Positions 14,089-22,286 of a stretch of DNA of 22,286 nt are shown piece after piece. Numbering within the stretch: the first letter of the stretch is position 1; each line of letters begins with the position of its first letter. Position numbers and translations under genes: made by a program. Below the pieces are notes generated by a model. That model made no database searches and was not told where the DNA came from. It saw only the letters and a program-made list of their open reading frames with translations. Source of the DNA: Devosia sp. (lineage in GTDB: Bacteria; Pseudomonadota; Alphaproteobacteria; Rhizobiales; Devosiaceae); contig DROE01000091.1 in NCBI GenBank assembly GCA_011322005.1, forward strand, positions 1 to 22,286, given 5' to 3'.

Positions 14089-17000
14089 TTAGTCGAAATA
14101 GTCCTGCAGGGGTTTTACGTTCAAATTTCCAGCCCGGTAGGCGACGATGCCGTCAACGGCGGCCATGGCTCCGGGGATTGTGGTGTAATAGGGCACCTTG
14201 TGCATCAGAGCCGAGCGACGAATGGCGCGGCTGTCGGACACCGCCTTCTGGCCCTCGGTGGTATTGACAACCAGTTGTACGTCGCCGTTTTTCAGCGCGT
14301 CAACAATATGGGGGCGGCCCTCGAGCACCTTGTTGACCTTTTTGCACGCGATACCATTCTCATCAAGAAAACGTCTGGTGCCGCCGGTGGCAATGACGGA
14401 AAAACCCGCCTCGGCCAGCCGCCGGACCGCCTCGGCGATTTCCCCGGTCTTGTCGGTGTCGCGTACGGACACAAAAACCGTGCCGCTTTTAGGGACGATG
14501 GTGCCGCCGCCAAGCTGGGACTTGGCAAAAGCCACGGGGAAACTGGTGTCCAGACCGATGACTTCGCCGGTGGATTTCATTTCCGGTCCGAGGAGAGTAT
14601 CCACGCCGGGAAAACGGGCGAACGGAAACACCGCTTCCTTGACACCGATATGGTTCAGTTCCTTGTCCTTGAGGTCAAAGGACTTGAGCTTTTCGCCCGC
14701 CATCAGGCGGCTGGCGATTTTTGCGATGGGCTCGCCGATGACTTTTGCCACAAAGGGCACGGTGCGCGAGGCTCTGGGGTTGACCTCAAGCACATAAAGC
14801 ACGTCGTCTTTCAGGGCATATTGCACGTTCATCAGCCCGACCACACCCAACTCAAGGGCCATGTCTTTGGTCTGGCGCTTGATTTCAGTGATAATGCCAT
14901 CGCTCAGGGAATGGGGGGGCAGGGAGCAGGCGCTGTCGCCGGAATGTACGCCTGCTTCTTCAATGTGTTGCATGATTCCGCAAACGAAGACCTCCGCGCC
15001 GTCACTGAGGCAATCCACGTCTATTTCGATGGCCCCGGAGAGATAGCTGTCAAACAACAACGGATTTTTGGCAATAACCGAGTTGATCTGCCCGGTTTTG
15101 TCGTTGGGATAGAGGGAGCGGATATCGGGGGGGACCAGTTCGGTCAGGGTGGACTGCACATAGGTCTCGAACTCGTCGGCGCTGTGAACGATAGCCATGG
15201 CCCGCCCGCCCAGAACGTATGAGGGCCGGATAACCAGCGGAAAGCCGATTTCCTCCGCCACGATACGGGCCTGTTCCAGCGAATGGGCGATGCCGTTTTT
15301 GGGCTGGGTCAGGTTCCGCCGGGTGAGCAGCTTGGAAAAGCGGTCGCGGTCTTCAGCCAGGTCGATGGAAGCGGGCTTTGTGCCCAGAATGGGAATACCG
15401 GCCTTTTCGATGGCCTCAGCCAGACCCAGCGGTGTCTGGCCACCCAGTTGCACGATGACACCGTGCAACGTCCCCGCGCGGCTCTCGACCTCAAGGATTT
15501 CAAGCACATCCTCTTCGGTCAACGGGTCAAAATAGAGCCGGTCGGACGTATCGTAGTCGGTGGACACGGTTTCGGGATTGCAGTTGACCATGATGGTTTC
15601 ATAGCCCGCACCCGAAAGAGAAAAGGCGGCGTGGCAGCAGCAATAGTCAAACTCGATGCCCTGACCAATGCGGTTGGGGCCGCCGCCCAGAATAACCACC
15701 TTTTTGTTGTCGGTGGGGCGGGCCTCGTCGGACATTGCGCCTGCAAAATCCGTCTCATAGGTTGCATACATATAGGCGGTGGGAGCAGCGAACTCGGCGG
15801 CGCAGGTGTCGATGCGCTTGTATGACGGACGCACTTCAAGCTGATGGCGCAGGGCGCGCACTTCCTCATCGCTCTGCCCTGCCAGTTCTGCCAGCCGCGC
15901 ATCCGAAAATCCCATGGCCTTGAGGGTGCGCATGTTGGCCGCGTCATCGGGCAGGCCGAATTCACGCACCTTTTCTTCCATGTTCACGATTGCGCGGATC
16001 TGTTCCAGGAACCAGGGGTCGATTTTGCAGGCTGAGTGGATGGCCTCATTGTCCATGCCGGCGCGCATGGCTTCGGCCACATGAAGCAGGCGATCCGGCG
16101 TCGGGGTGCCCAGGGCCGCCCGGATGGCGCTTTTGTCGTCGCCTTTGCCAAGGCCGGGGATGCCGATTTCATTAAAGCCGGTCAGACCCGTTTCAAGGGA
16201 GCGCAGGGCTTTTTGCATGCTTTCGGGGAAGGTGCGGCCAATGGCCATGGCCTCGCCCACCGATTTCATGGCCGTGGTCAGGCGGGGGTCGGCACCGGGG
16301 AACTTTTCAAAAGCAAAGCGGGGGATTTTGGTGACCACATAGTCGATTGTGGGCTCAAAACTGGCCGGGGTTGCGCCCCCGGTTATGTCATTGTCCAGTT
16401 CGTCCAGCGTATAGCCGACAGCCAGACGGGCGGCGACCTTGGCGATGGGAAAACCGGTGGCCTTGGAAGCCAGCGCCGAAGAGCGCGAAACACGCGGGTT
16501 CATCTCGATGACGATGAGGCGTCCATCCTGGGGGTTGACCGCGAACTGCACGTTGGAGCCGCCGGTCTCGACCCCGATTTCGCGCAATACCGCAATCGAG
16601 GCGTCGCGCATTATCTGGTATTCCTTGTCGGTCAGGGTGAGGGCCGGGGCCACGGTGACGCTGTCCCCGGTATGCACGCCCATGGGGTCGATATTCTCGA
16701 TGGAGCAGACGATGATGCAATTGTCGTTCTTGTCGCGCACCACCTCCATCTCATATTCCTTCCAGCCCAGAACCGATTCTTCGACCAGCACCTCGGTGGT
16801 GGGAGAAGCGTCCAGTCCTCCTTCGATGATTTCGAGATATTCCTCGCGGTTATAGGCAATGCCGCCGCCGGTGCCCCCCATGGTGAAAGAGGGGCGGATG
16901 ATGGCGGGCAGTCCGACTTTTTCAAGGGCGGCGAGAGCTTCGGGGATATCGTGGGCCAGCATTGAGGTGGGTGTTTCAAGTCCGATCTTTTTCATGGCGG

Positions 17001-17400
17001 CACGGAACAGTTCGCGGTCCTCGGCCTTGTCTATGGCTTGTGCATCGGCGCCGATCATCTCCACATTGAATTTGTCGAGCACGCCCATTTTGCGCAGAGA
17101 CAGCGCGCAGTTGAGGGCCGTCTGGCCGCCCATGGTGGGCAGCAGGGCATCGGGCCGTTCCTTTTCAATGATCTGGGCGACGATTTCGGGAGTGATGGGC
17201 TCCACATAGGTGGCGTCGGCCATTTCGGGGTCGGTCATGATGGTTGCAGGGTTGGAGTTGACCAGAATGATGCGATATCCGTCTTCTTTGAGAGCCTTGC
17301 AGGCCTGGGTGCCCGAATAGTCGAATTCGCAGGCCTGACCGATGACAATCGGTCCGGCACCAATGATCAGAATCGATTTTATGTCGTCACGTTTGGGCAT
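14089..17400 (-). CDS. carB: Carbamoyl-phosphate synthase, large subunit
   Basis: CarB, 1103 residues, full length. With CarA it makes carbamoyl phosphate from glutamine, bicarbonate and two ATP for pyrimidine and arginine synthesis. The two homologous halves are seen: N-terminal ILIIGAGPIVIGQACEFDYSG (10-30) with ATP-grasp loop RPSFTMGGTGGG (169-180), and the second half KVVILGGGPNRIGQGIEFDYC with RPSYVLGGRAM. An allosteric MGS-like domain follows (FVSVRDTDKTGEIAEAVRRLAEAGFSVIATGGT onward), ending in a NLNVKPLQDYFD tail. The start codon fits the family. carA is not adjacent: the upstream 160 bases contain no gene on this strand before the terminator of the outer-membrane barrel gene, so the subunits are encoded apart. 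It converges with the HD-GYP-like gene with 32 bases between. Confidence 0.98.
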   Translation of the reverse strand: MPKRDDIKSILIIGAGPIVIGQACEFDYSGTQACKALKEDGYRIILVNSNPATIMTDPEMADATYVEPITPEIVAQIIEKERPDALLPTMGGQTALNCALSLRKMGVLDKFNVEMIGADAQAIDKAEDRELFRAAMKKIGLETPTSMLAHDIPEALAALEKVGLPAIIRPSFTMGGTGGGIAYNREEYLEIIEGGLDASPTTEVLVEESVLGWKEYEMEVVRDKNDNCIIVCSIENIDPMGVHTGDSVTVAPALTLTDKEYQIMRDASIAVLREIGVETGGSNVQFAVNPQDGRLIVIEMNPRVSRSSALASKATGFPIAKVAARLAVGYTLDELDNDITGGATPASFEPTIDYVVTKIPRFAFEKFPGADPRLTTAMKSVGEAMAIGRTFPESMQKALRSLETGLTGFNEIGIPGLGKGDDKSAIRAALGTPTPDRLLHVAEAMRAGMDNEAIHSACKIDPWFLEQIRAIVNMEEKVREFGLPDDAANMRTLKAMGFSDARLAELAGQSDEEVRALRHQLEVRPSYKRIDTCAAEFAAPTAYMYATYETDFAGAMSDEARPTDNKKVVILGGGPNRIGQGIEFDYCCCHAAFSLSGAGYETIMVNCNPETVSTDYDTSDRLYFDPLTEEDVLEILEVESRAGTLHGVIVQLGGQTPLGLAEAIEKAGIPILGTKPASIDLAEDRDRFSKLLTRRNLTQPKNGIAHSLEQARIVAEEIGFPLVIRPSYVLGGRAMAIVHSADEFETYVQSTLTELVPPDIRSLYPNDKTGQINSVIAKNPLLFDSYLSGAIEIDVDCLSDGAEVFVCGIMQHIEEAGVHSGDSACSLPPHSLSDGIITEIKRQTKDMALELGVVGLMNVQYALKDDVLYVLEVNPRASRTVPFVAKVIGEPIAKIASRLMAGEKLKSFDLKDKELNHIGVKEAVFPFARFPGVDTLLGPEMKSTGEVIGLDTSFPVAFAKSQLGGGTIVPKSGTVFVSVRDTDKTGEIAEAVRRLAEAGFSVIATGGTRRFLDENGIACKKVNKVLEGRPHIVDALKNGDVQLVVNTTEGQKAVSDSRAIRRSALMHKVPYYTTIPGAMAAVDGIVAYRAGNLNVKPLQDYFD

Positions 17401-17560
17401 GGGGGCTCGCTTTTCGGGCGCAGGCGGAATGGTCCGGGAGAGGATTTTATTGGCTGGGGCGGGGTTTAGCTTAAGATCCGGAAATTATCCAGCCCCGGAT
17501 TGCTGTTGTCTTTTCGGATGGGTCTTCGGGGACGTTGGAGTGCGTGTCGGGCGCGGAAGC

Positions 17561-17588
17561 AAAAAAAAGCCCCGCCGAAGCGGGGCTT
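17561..17588 (-). terminator. Intrinsic terminator of the outer-membrane barrel gene
   Basis: On the minus strand AAGCCCCGC, loop TTCG, GCGGGGCTT and further T (eight in a row, 17561-17568). A UUCG tetraloop caps the 9-bp stem, making it very stable. It lies 31 bases downstream of the stop codon. Confidence 0.92.
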
Positions 17589-17618
17589 TGAAAAACAGAT
17601 TGTCTGGTTGTGTCGGGC

Positions 17619-18134
17619 CTAGAAGTGGAAGTTGGCGGAAGCACCGATGGAATGGGCAGTGAACCCGTTATTGGACACCCCCCAATACTTGTACTCAAGA
17701 TCGAGCGAGACATTGTCGGTGACAGCGAACTCAACGCCGGCGCCAACCGTTCCATATTGGCCGCCAGCGTCAAAGAACTGGCCACCACCGGACAAATAAA
17801 TCAAAGCTTCAGGGGAGACGAGGTAACCCAAACGTCCCTCAAGACCACCCTCCACGCCGGTAAACCCAAATGAGGTGCCGTAACCCCCGATCCATGCCTC
17901 GCCACCGAATAACACATCGCCTGCGGTTACGTTGACACCGGCAATGATGTCCACAAGTCCAAAGGACTCTGTGTTACTCCACTGCCCGCCAGTAACGCCC
18001 AAGCCAACATAAAAGCCGTCCCAGTCAAAACCGGCAGAACTGAAGGTGGGCTGAACCGTGTCCACAGGGTCCGCGGCAAGAGCGCCGGTTGCCAGAAGTG
18101 CCGAGGCCGCTACCCCGAGAAGAAGTTTGCGCAT
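17619..18134 (-). CDS. Outer-membrane beta-barrel protein, Omp25/Omp31-like
   Basis: A 171-residue exported protein. The signal peptide MRKLLLGVAASALLATGALA is cut before ADPVD (after residue 20). The mature chain has alternating, glycine- and aromatic-rich strands (FDWDGFYVGLGVTGGQW, GYGTSFGFTGVEGGLEGRLGYL, VSLDLEYKYWGV) and ends HSIGASANFHF, with the terminal Phe needed for Bam-dependent insertion. The WDGFYVG opening and the end motif match the Omp25/Omp31-type 8-stranded barrels of Hyphomicrobiales. The start ATG 18132-18134 has GGGAG seven bases upstream; longer frames lack a signal peptide. The gene has its own terminator and is probably monocistronic. Its role is structural or in envelope integrity; no pore property can be read. 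Confidence 0.85.
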   Translation of the reverse strand: MRKLLLGVAASALLATGALAADPVDTVQPTFSSAGFDWDGFYVGLGVTGGQWSNTESFGLVDIIAGVNVTAGDVLFGGEAWIGGYGTSFGFTGVEGGLEGRLGYLVSPEALIYLSGGGQFFDAGGQYGTVGAGVEFAVTDNVSLDLEYKYWGVSNNGFTAHSIGASANFHF

Positions 18135-18582
18135 GATGGTCTCCCGAATTTGCGATGTGAATTCCAGAATCAACCTAGGGTTTGTTTTGGTTTGATTGCA
18201 ATAGCCAATCCTGACAATTGACGCAAATGCTGCGGTTTGTGTCATGATTGAAAGCTTTTTGTTGCCCGGAGGCAACACTGGGGGGCGGCAACTGGTGGAT
18301 AAAATCACCTTGGTGACAGAATCAGGTTTCTTGCGGTGTGGAACTGCGGGTCATGGACTCGCAATGCTTGATGCTCGAGCCAAATCGAAGTAACCGCGGG
18401 CAAAAGCTGACCAGAGGGGTTCAATCAAAATGGAACGCCTGCCTATTGCCTATAATTCCGGTCCCGGATTATTGGTGTGGGCGAGCCACTGACCGGCTTT
18501 CAATCGCGGGTCAGTGGCGGGTGTCCCAGCAATAGTGGTGACCGTGCGGTCCGTGCTGCAAGCCTTCACAAGCTGTCAGAAA
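18135..18582. other. 448-bp intergenic region with hairpins, no gene seen
   Basis: Holds the upstream region of the outer-membrane barrel gene and the 3' side of the Stealth gene. I see no convincing coding frame. Inverted repeats: GTTGCC/GGCAAC (18261-18276), GCCACTGACC/GGTCAGTGGC (18485-18518) and GACCG/CGGTC (18540-18551). None is followed by a T-run. Confidence 0.5.
18485..18518. repeat. Perfect 10-bp inverted repeat downstream of the Stealth gene
   Basis: GCCACTGACC (18485-18494) and GGTCAGTGGC (18509-18518) with a 14-nt loop. It lies 65 bases after the Stealth stop codon and could form the 3' end of that transcript, though no U-tract follows on either strand. Confidence 0.5.
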
Positions 18583-20130
18583 TCACTTCAGTTCAAACCG
18601 TGACCTGATAGGGAAGTAGCTTTCCAGAAAATCCGCAACAAGACCGTCTATTTCCTCCTGGGGCAGGGCGTTCAGTCCACGTGCATCGTTGAGGCAAAAA
18701 AACTCCAGGTGACGGTCTGAAAGGATTCTTTTCAGTTGGTTTTTCAGGTTGGGAGAGGACAGTGCCACATAGGCCTGTCGGACATCGTTTCTGATGCCCA
18801 GACCTTTATGCGCAGCATAGTGGGGGTGCATGAAAGCTATCGGCCGAATGTCGTTGGGTGATCGAAACTTCTGCCTGGCGCAGGTCTCAAATAAATCCGC
18901 ATACTCACTTTCAAGCTCTTCCAAAACCGATTTTCTGCACGCATAGGGAACATGCAGCATAATGTTGCTGGGGGAAATCCCAAGGCGCTGGCGAAATGCC
19001 ATCACCACATTTTTGTCTGACATGACATATTCCTCAGCACTATCAGACAACAGTTCCGGTATGGCATAATAGTTTCCCGGGAAAAATCGCACGATGCCGT
19101 TGGGCGCGAAAAATTTGTCTCTTTCACACCAATTCCCAAAAAAGAAGTCATCGTTCATGTACAAGAAATGTTCGGCCAGCCCGGGTATGTGATGCAACTG
19201 GGTTTCGATGCTACTTGAATTGAAAGTCGGCAAATGCGCCCGGTCGGCGTAAATCTCTGAATGGTCCACCACTCGAATTTCGGGATTGCCGGTATCAAGC
19301 CAATCAGGAACCTGCCCGGCGGTAACGAGATAAATGTTGCGAACAAAGGGCGCAAACATTTCAAGGGACCGCAGTGAGTATTTCAACTCATTGCGGTTGC
19401 GGTAACGTTCCGCCGCGCGGGTTCTATCCTTCAGATTCGCCGCGTCGGGTTTCCCGGCGTGTGCGGCCTTGTTCTCCTGCCATTTCGGGTCGGTATCATC
19501 AACCCAGGTGTAAACAACATCAATCGGGAAGTTCTGCGCCACCGGATCGCCACGGTTTGCCTGCCATTCGTCCAGATCTCCCAACCTTGCGATACTGGAG
19601 AACGAAACGGAACTGCTCACAACCGAGTTGGGGCATGCCCCCACTACCTTGGGGCCATGGATGTTGTCCACCTTTCTCCAGCCCGCAACTTCCAGAATTG
19701 ATGCGAAAACATCCTTTGGCCTGTTTGCATTGGTTTTCTGGCGAACGCAGGCGATGTTGAAGGAAAGTTTGCGCATGCCGGCAAGGCGATCCAGTTTTTT
19801 GATTACCCTGAATTTGCTGTTACATACAAGAACGGATGGATCGTTCTCCACTATTGTGGAAAGGGCGCAAATAACCTGCTGTGCCTCTGCCTGACGAACA
19901 TTTAGTCTGATTGTGCCACCGCGCAGAGACCCGCCAAACACGAATTCCACCCCTTCGCGGACAAGGGCATCGCGAATCAACTCACCGAGCCGTTCGGCTT
20001 GTCCCTTGTCGGTGATCGGGATAATTTTTTGACTTACGTCTGATCTGCAAGTCTGAATGATTTCATATATGTGGAGTTTCAGGCGCCAGGGCAAAACCCT
20101 TTTGGCGGCGGATTTCAGTATGTTCAGCAA
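18583..20130 (-). CDS. Stealth-family sugar-phosphate transferase (capsule/exopolysaccharide)
   Basis: A 515-residue Stealth protein. The conserved regions are recognisable: CR1 IDVVYTWVDDTDPKW (203-217), CR2 RNRNELKYSLRSLEMFAPFVRNIYLVT through LPTFNSSSIETQLHHIPGLAEHFLYMNDDFFFG (about 244-332), CR3 with NIMLHVPYACRKSVLEELE, and CR4 FFCLND near the end. Stealth enzymes transfer hexose-1-phosphate to a sugar hydroxyl, building phosphodiester-linked capsule or exopolysaccharide; human GNPTAB is related. The first 200 residues have no CR motif and resemble the N-terminal extension of bacterial members. Start: no ATG or GTG lies in frame before residue 118, and an in-frame stop is at 20197-20199, so TTG 20128-20130 is the best start. 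DNA here is less GC-rich than to the left. Next to sulfotransferases, it suggests a decorated surface glycan. Confidence 0.88.
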   Translation of the reverse strand: MLNILKSAAKRVLPWRLKLHIYEIIQTCRSDVSQKIIPITDKGQAERLGELIRDALVREGVEFVFGGSLRGGTIRLNVRQAEAQQVICALSTIVENDPSVLVCNSKFRVIKKLDRLAGMRKLSFNIACVRQKTNANRPKDVFASILEVAGWRKVDNIHGPKVVGACPNSVVSSSVSFSSIARLGDLDEWQANRGDPVAQNFPIDVVYTWVDDTDPKWQENKAAHAGKPDAANLKDRTRAAERYRNRNELKYSLRSLEMFAPFVRNIYLVTAGQVPDWLDTGNPEIRVVDHSEIYADRAHLPTFNSSSIETQLHHIPGLAEHFLYMNDDFFFGNWCERDKFFAPNGIVRFFPGNYYAIPELLSDSAEEYVMSDKNVVMAFRQRLGISPSNIMLHVPYACRKSVLEELESEYADLFETCARQKFRSPNDIRPIAFMHPHYAAHKGLGIRNDVRQAYVALSSPNLKNQLKRILSDRHLEFFCLNDARGLNALPQEEIDGLVADFLESYFPIRSRFELK

Positions 20131-20378
20131 AATAGCCCATCGTCCCGTTGATATTTGTTCGTTGAAGCAGATATTGAACCGGCCGGGAGGCGCACCTTAC
20201 TCCTTTCGGCTTCATCGCCAACAACATCCGCTTTGTGTACCACGCTGAAATTGTATTGTGAATGCCTGCGACAAACCTCACAAAAAAGTGCCGTTGTTCG
20301 GAAGGTGCACTTGGCGCAGCACGCCAATGGTGCTAGGCAACCGCGCAACGCTGGCCATGTTGAGGAAAACCTGCAAGA

Positions 20379-21011
20379 ATGCCCTTGTATAGAAACGGTG
20401 CCAAAATTGTGTTTTTCGTGCACATACCAAAAACCGGCGGCTCAAGCATAGAGAAAGCATTCAGGCGTCTGGGGTGCAAGGAAGCCTTTCGTTTCAACTC
20501 CAAGAGGCCCTTCTCGAAGTGCACACTTCAGCACATGCACAAGGGTGTATACAAAGAAGCGATCCGCAGCGGTTTCGCGGATTATTCCTTTGCCGTGAAA
20601 CGCAACCCCTACGACCGAATGGCATCGGAATTCAGAATGAAGGCGCTTGATCGGAACGAAAGGCAGAACCCAGACAAGTGGATACTGGAGGCGCTTGAGC
20701 GCTTCAAGGAGTTTTCTTTCACACGCGACAATCATATTCGCCCCCAGGTGGAATTTATTTCCGAAACGACAGAAGTGTTTGCCTTTGAGGATGGATTGGA
20801 GGCAGCAATGGCGCCGGCCTTGAAGGTGCTGGGTCTCAATCCGCCGAAATCAATGCCTCACGAGAAAAAGGGCAGCCGGGAAAAAATCCGTGTAAAAAAC
20901 AAAACCGTTGAAGCGCTTGCCCAATTCTATGCTCGGGATTTCGATGAATTGGGTTACGATACCGGCGATTTCGGCAAACACTTTGAGATAGATGCGGGGC
21001 GATGGTGGTGA
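20379..21011 (+). CDS. Sulfotransferase family 2-like protein
   Basis: A 210-residue PAPS-dependent sulfotransferase of the Sulfotransfer_2 type. The 5'-phosphosulfate loop is FFVHIPKTGGSS (residues 12-23) and the 3'-phosphate motif is VKRNPYDRMASEF (73-85), with conserved Arg75, Asn76 and Ser83 of the RNPxxRxxS pattern. The family sulfates carbohydrate hydroxyls on polysaccharides or glycans. No membrane segment is seen, so it should act in the cytoplasm, before export of the glycan. Start ATG 20379 follows GAGGA by 12 bases. It is divergent from the Stealth gene, with 248 bases between, and codirectional with the second sulfotransferase; a sulfated, phosphodiester-linked surface polymer is a reasonable inference. 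The acceptor is unknown. Confidence 0.82.
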   Translation: MPLYRNGAKIVFFVHIPKTGGSSIEKAFRRLGCKEAFRFNSKRPFSKCTLQHMHKGVYKEAIRSGFADYSFAVKRNPYDRMASEFRMKALDRNERQNPDKWILEALERFKEFSFTRDNHIRPQVEFISETTEVFAFEDGLEAAMAPALKVLGLNPPKSMPHEKKGSREKIRVKNKTVEALAQFYARDFDELGYDTGDFGKHFEIDAGRWW

Positions 21012-21234
21012 ATGTGTGACGTGGTTTTCAACAACCCCAAAAAAGTCACCAGGGCCAGAATGGGTGAAATTAACGGGTCCTGCCCTGGAATACGCACTGG
21101 AAATGGGTGCGCCTGCGGCGTTCCGGCGGAGGCTGGCTGAGGTGAATTTCATGTACATGCACCTGGCCGCGCTCAGGTCCTCAAAGACTTTGGATGCGTT
21201 CAGCGGTGAAAAGAGCGAAAAGTGTAAAACGTAG
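20992..21234 (+). CDS. Possible small ORF or gene remnant, unrecognised
   Basis: An 80-codon frame overlapping the end of the first sulfotransferase gene by 20 bases. Its middle (TGPALEYALEMGAPAAFRRRLAEVNFMYMHLAALRSS) reads like an amphipathic helical protein and has G/C-leaning third positions, but no good ribosome site or family is seen. It may be a short accessory protein, a decayed fragment of a transferred gene, or non-coding. It includes the 22-bp repeat copy at 21061. The rest of the 21012-21332 gap (21235-21332) is AT-rich and should hold the promoter of the next gene. Confidence 0.28.
   Translation: MRGDGGECVTWFSTTPKKSPGPEWVKLTGPALEYALEMGAPAAFRRRLAEVNFMYMHLAALRSSKTLDAFSGEKSEKCKT
21061..21082 (+). 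repeat. 22-bp inverted-repeat arm, left of the second sulfotransferase
   Basis: The bases TGGGTGAAATTA-AC-GGGTCCTG match the reverse complement of 22164-22185 at 20 of 22 positions. The two arms point towards each other across the second sulfotransferase gene, separated by about 1.08 kb. Confidence 0.6.
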
Positions 21235-21332
21235 TATCTGGAGAATGCAAATCCTACAATGCGCCAAGAAAGCAACCAGGAATTGTTCGCAATAATACTC
21301 TAGTTTTTCGTAACTGACTGCAGGTGTCGCAG

Positions 21333-22160
21333 ATGGATATTGTTATTGTTGGAGCTCAGAAGGCAGGAACAACTTGGTTGTTTTCAATGCTCAAGCAGCA
21401 GCCAAGAGTCGGAATTGCATTTCAAAAAGAGCTACACTATTTTGATCTCGTCAGCATGAATAAAGTAAACAAGAAGAAATTTGCGGCGGAAATATGGAGA
21501 AAGCCAAACAATTCTAGAGTCTCTCTTTTCAGTAAAAAGAAAAAGTATCTGAAATACGTGGTAAATCCAGAGGTTTCTTTCACCGATGAATGGTATCGCA
21601 ACATATTTGTGAACAAACCGGTGAACAAAAAAAGATCCGAGCAGGGAGTAAAACTCGTATACGCTGAGGCGTCACCCTCTTATATGATGATGCCTGACAG
21701 CGGCATTGATCATATGGCCCGGCTTCTTCCGGACATAAAGCCTATTCTCATGGTGCGCGACCCGGTAAAACGCATGGTTTCCGGTACAAGCATGGTGCTC
21801 GCCCGAAATCCGGAGCGACAGGAATGGTCCTTTGAGAAACATGCCAGTTTTCTCCGCAAAGAGCAGGCGCCCCGCGGAGATTACCGTCGTGCGATAAAGC
21901 TGTTCCGGGAAAAATTTGATGATATTCATATCATTCCCTTTGGGCAGATATATCGGGATTCAATTTCCGTCATGCGCAAGGTTGAAGAGCTTTATGGCTT
22001 GGACCGGATCACATATAAAAACCTGCAAGCCAGGAAAAACTCCTACACTGGAAAAGTGGTTCTAAGTGAAGAAGTGATGGCGGAAATTGTCAGGCTGTGC
22101 GCTCCTCAGTATGAGTATCTCAAGAGCGAGTTCGGGGCGGACTTTCTAAGCGAAATTTAG
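21333..22160 (+). CDS. Sulfotransferase, heparan/chondroitin-sulfotransferase-like (Sulfotransfer_1/3 type)
   Basis: A 275-residue PAPS-dependent sulfotransferase of a different family from its neighbour. The 5'-phosphosulfate loop is IVGAQKAGTTWLFSML (residues 5-20), followed by KELHYFD (32-38), the KEPHFF-like catalytic region, YAEASPSYM (110-118), and the 3'-phosphate motif MVRDPVKRMVSGTSM (140-154). Such enzymes sulfate polysaccharides. Start ATG 21333 is chosen: AGGTG lies at the right distance, whereas the GTG at 21324 would have no ribosome site. The gene is clearly AT-richer and Lys-richer than the left half of the window, which suggests transfer from elsewhere. It is flanked by a 22-bp inverted repeat. 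Confidence 0.85.
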   Translation: MDIVIVGAQKAGTTWLFSMLKQQPRVGIAFQKELHYFDLVSMNKVNKKKFAAEIWRKPNNSRVSLFSKKKKYLKYVVNPEVSFTDEWYRNIFVNKPVNKKRSEQGVKLVYAEASPSYMMMPDSGIDHMARLLPDIKPILMVRDPVKRMVSGTSMVLARNPERQEWSFEKHASFLRKEQAPRGDYRRAIKLFREKFDDIHIIPFGQIYRDSISVMRKVEELYGLDRITYKNLQARKNSYTGKVVLSEEVMAEIVRLCAPQYEYLKSEFGADFLSEI

Positions 22161-22163
22161 GGC

Positions 22164-22185
22164 CAGGACCCAATAATTTCACCCA
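22164..22185 (-). repeat. 22-bp inverted-repeat arm, right of the second sulfotransferase
   Basis: Reverse complement of the arm at 21061-21082 with two differences. It begins four bases after the stop codon. The rest of the window end (22186-22286) shows no gene or RNA that I can support. Confidence 0.6.
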
Positions 22186-22286
22186 CTTTGCACCGGAATG
22201 CGTGGTTCCGCCTTTTCTGATGCTCAAAGGCGCTGGTGCCAAGTGCCAAAATCCCGAAACTATCCGCTAAAGATATAAAGGCAGCC

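Noticed and set aside
14059..17469. Several long plus-strand open frames opposite carB
   Set aside because: They are antisense shadows of a GC-rich conserved gene; carB is complete with all its motifs on the minus strand.
18261..18276. GTTGCC-CGGA-GGCAAC hairpin as a terminator
   Set aside because: No T-run on the 3' side on either strand and it lies upstream of the barrel gene; kept only as an inverted repeat.
18338..18535. Plus-strand 65-codon frame between the barrel and Stealth genes
   Set aside because: No ribosome site, no family, contains part of an inverted repeat; likely chance.

Overview
The window looks like chromosomal DNA of an alphaproteobacterium of the order Hyphomicrobiales (Rhizobiales). 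The main reasons are the block trxB - LsrB/VtlR-type LysR regulator - tandem AbcR-like small RNAs, which is characteristic of that order, an Omp25/Omp31-type outer-membrane barrel, and an E. coli-length GreA close to carB. The DNA is fairly GC-rich for most of its length and becomes visibly AT-richer at the right end. Species cannot be given from sequence reading alone.

Layout. (1) 1-966: the 3' end of a gene for a protein built of 88-residue repeats. (2) 985-8086: housekeeping and metabolic genes on both strands: a CNHC redoxin, a translationally coupled thymidine kinase/acyl-CoA thioesterase pair, a secreted DUF2147-like protein, an EamA transporter downstream of a class V PLP enzyme, a Spy/CpxP-like LTxxQ protein, a 78-residue membrane protein and an aspartate aminotransferase. 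(3) 8203-9225: the Tat-exported molybdoenzyme MsrP with a strong terminator. (4) 9304-11678: minus-strand block trxB, LsrB-like regulator (start and stop overlap as TAATG), then two predicted small RNAs, each with its own promoter, a shared upstream box and an intrinsic terminator. (5) 11800-17400: greA, a cold-shock protein gene, a degenerate HD-GYP protein and carB. (6) 17561-18134: outer-membrane barrel gene with terminator. (7) 18583-22160: surface-glycan genes: a Stealth-family phosphotransferase diverging from two sulfotransferases of different families.

The most interesting part is 9304-9801. Reading the minus strand shows two transcription units with the same plan: a 15-bp box, exactly 11 bp to a -35 hexamer, 17-18 bp to an AT-rich -10, pyrimidine-rich CUCC/CUCCC anti-Shine-Dalgarno motifs, a GGGCA-NN-UGCCC hairpin, 9-10 nt, and a terminator hairpin with seven T. 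They sit directly downstream of an LsrB/VtlR homologue, so a local regulator/sRNA circuit in which this LysR protein controls both RNAs is a natural, testable reading. No wholly new multi-gene system was recognised. The degenerate HD-GYP protein and the Stealth/sulfotransferase group are the other places that deserve a second look.
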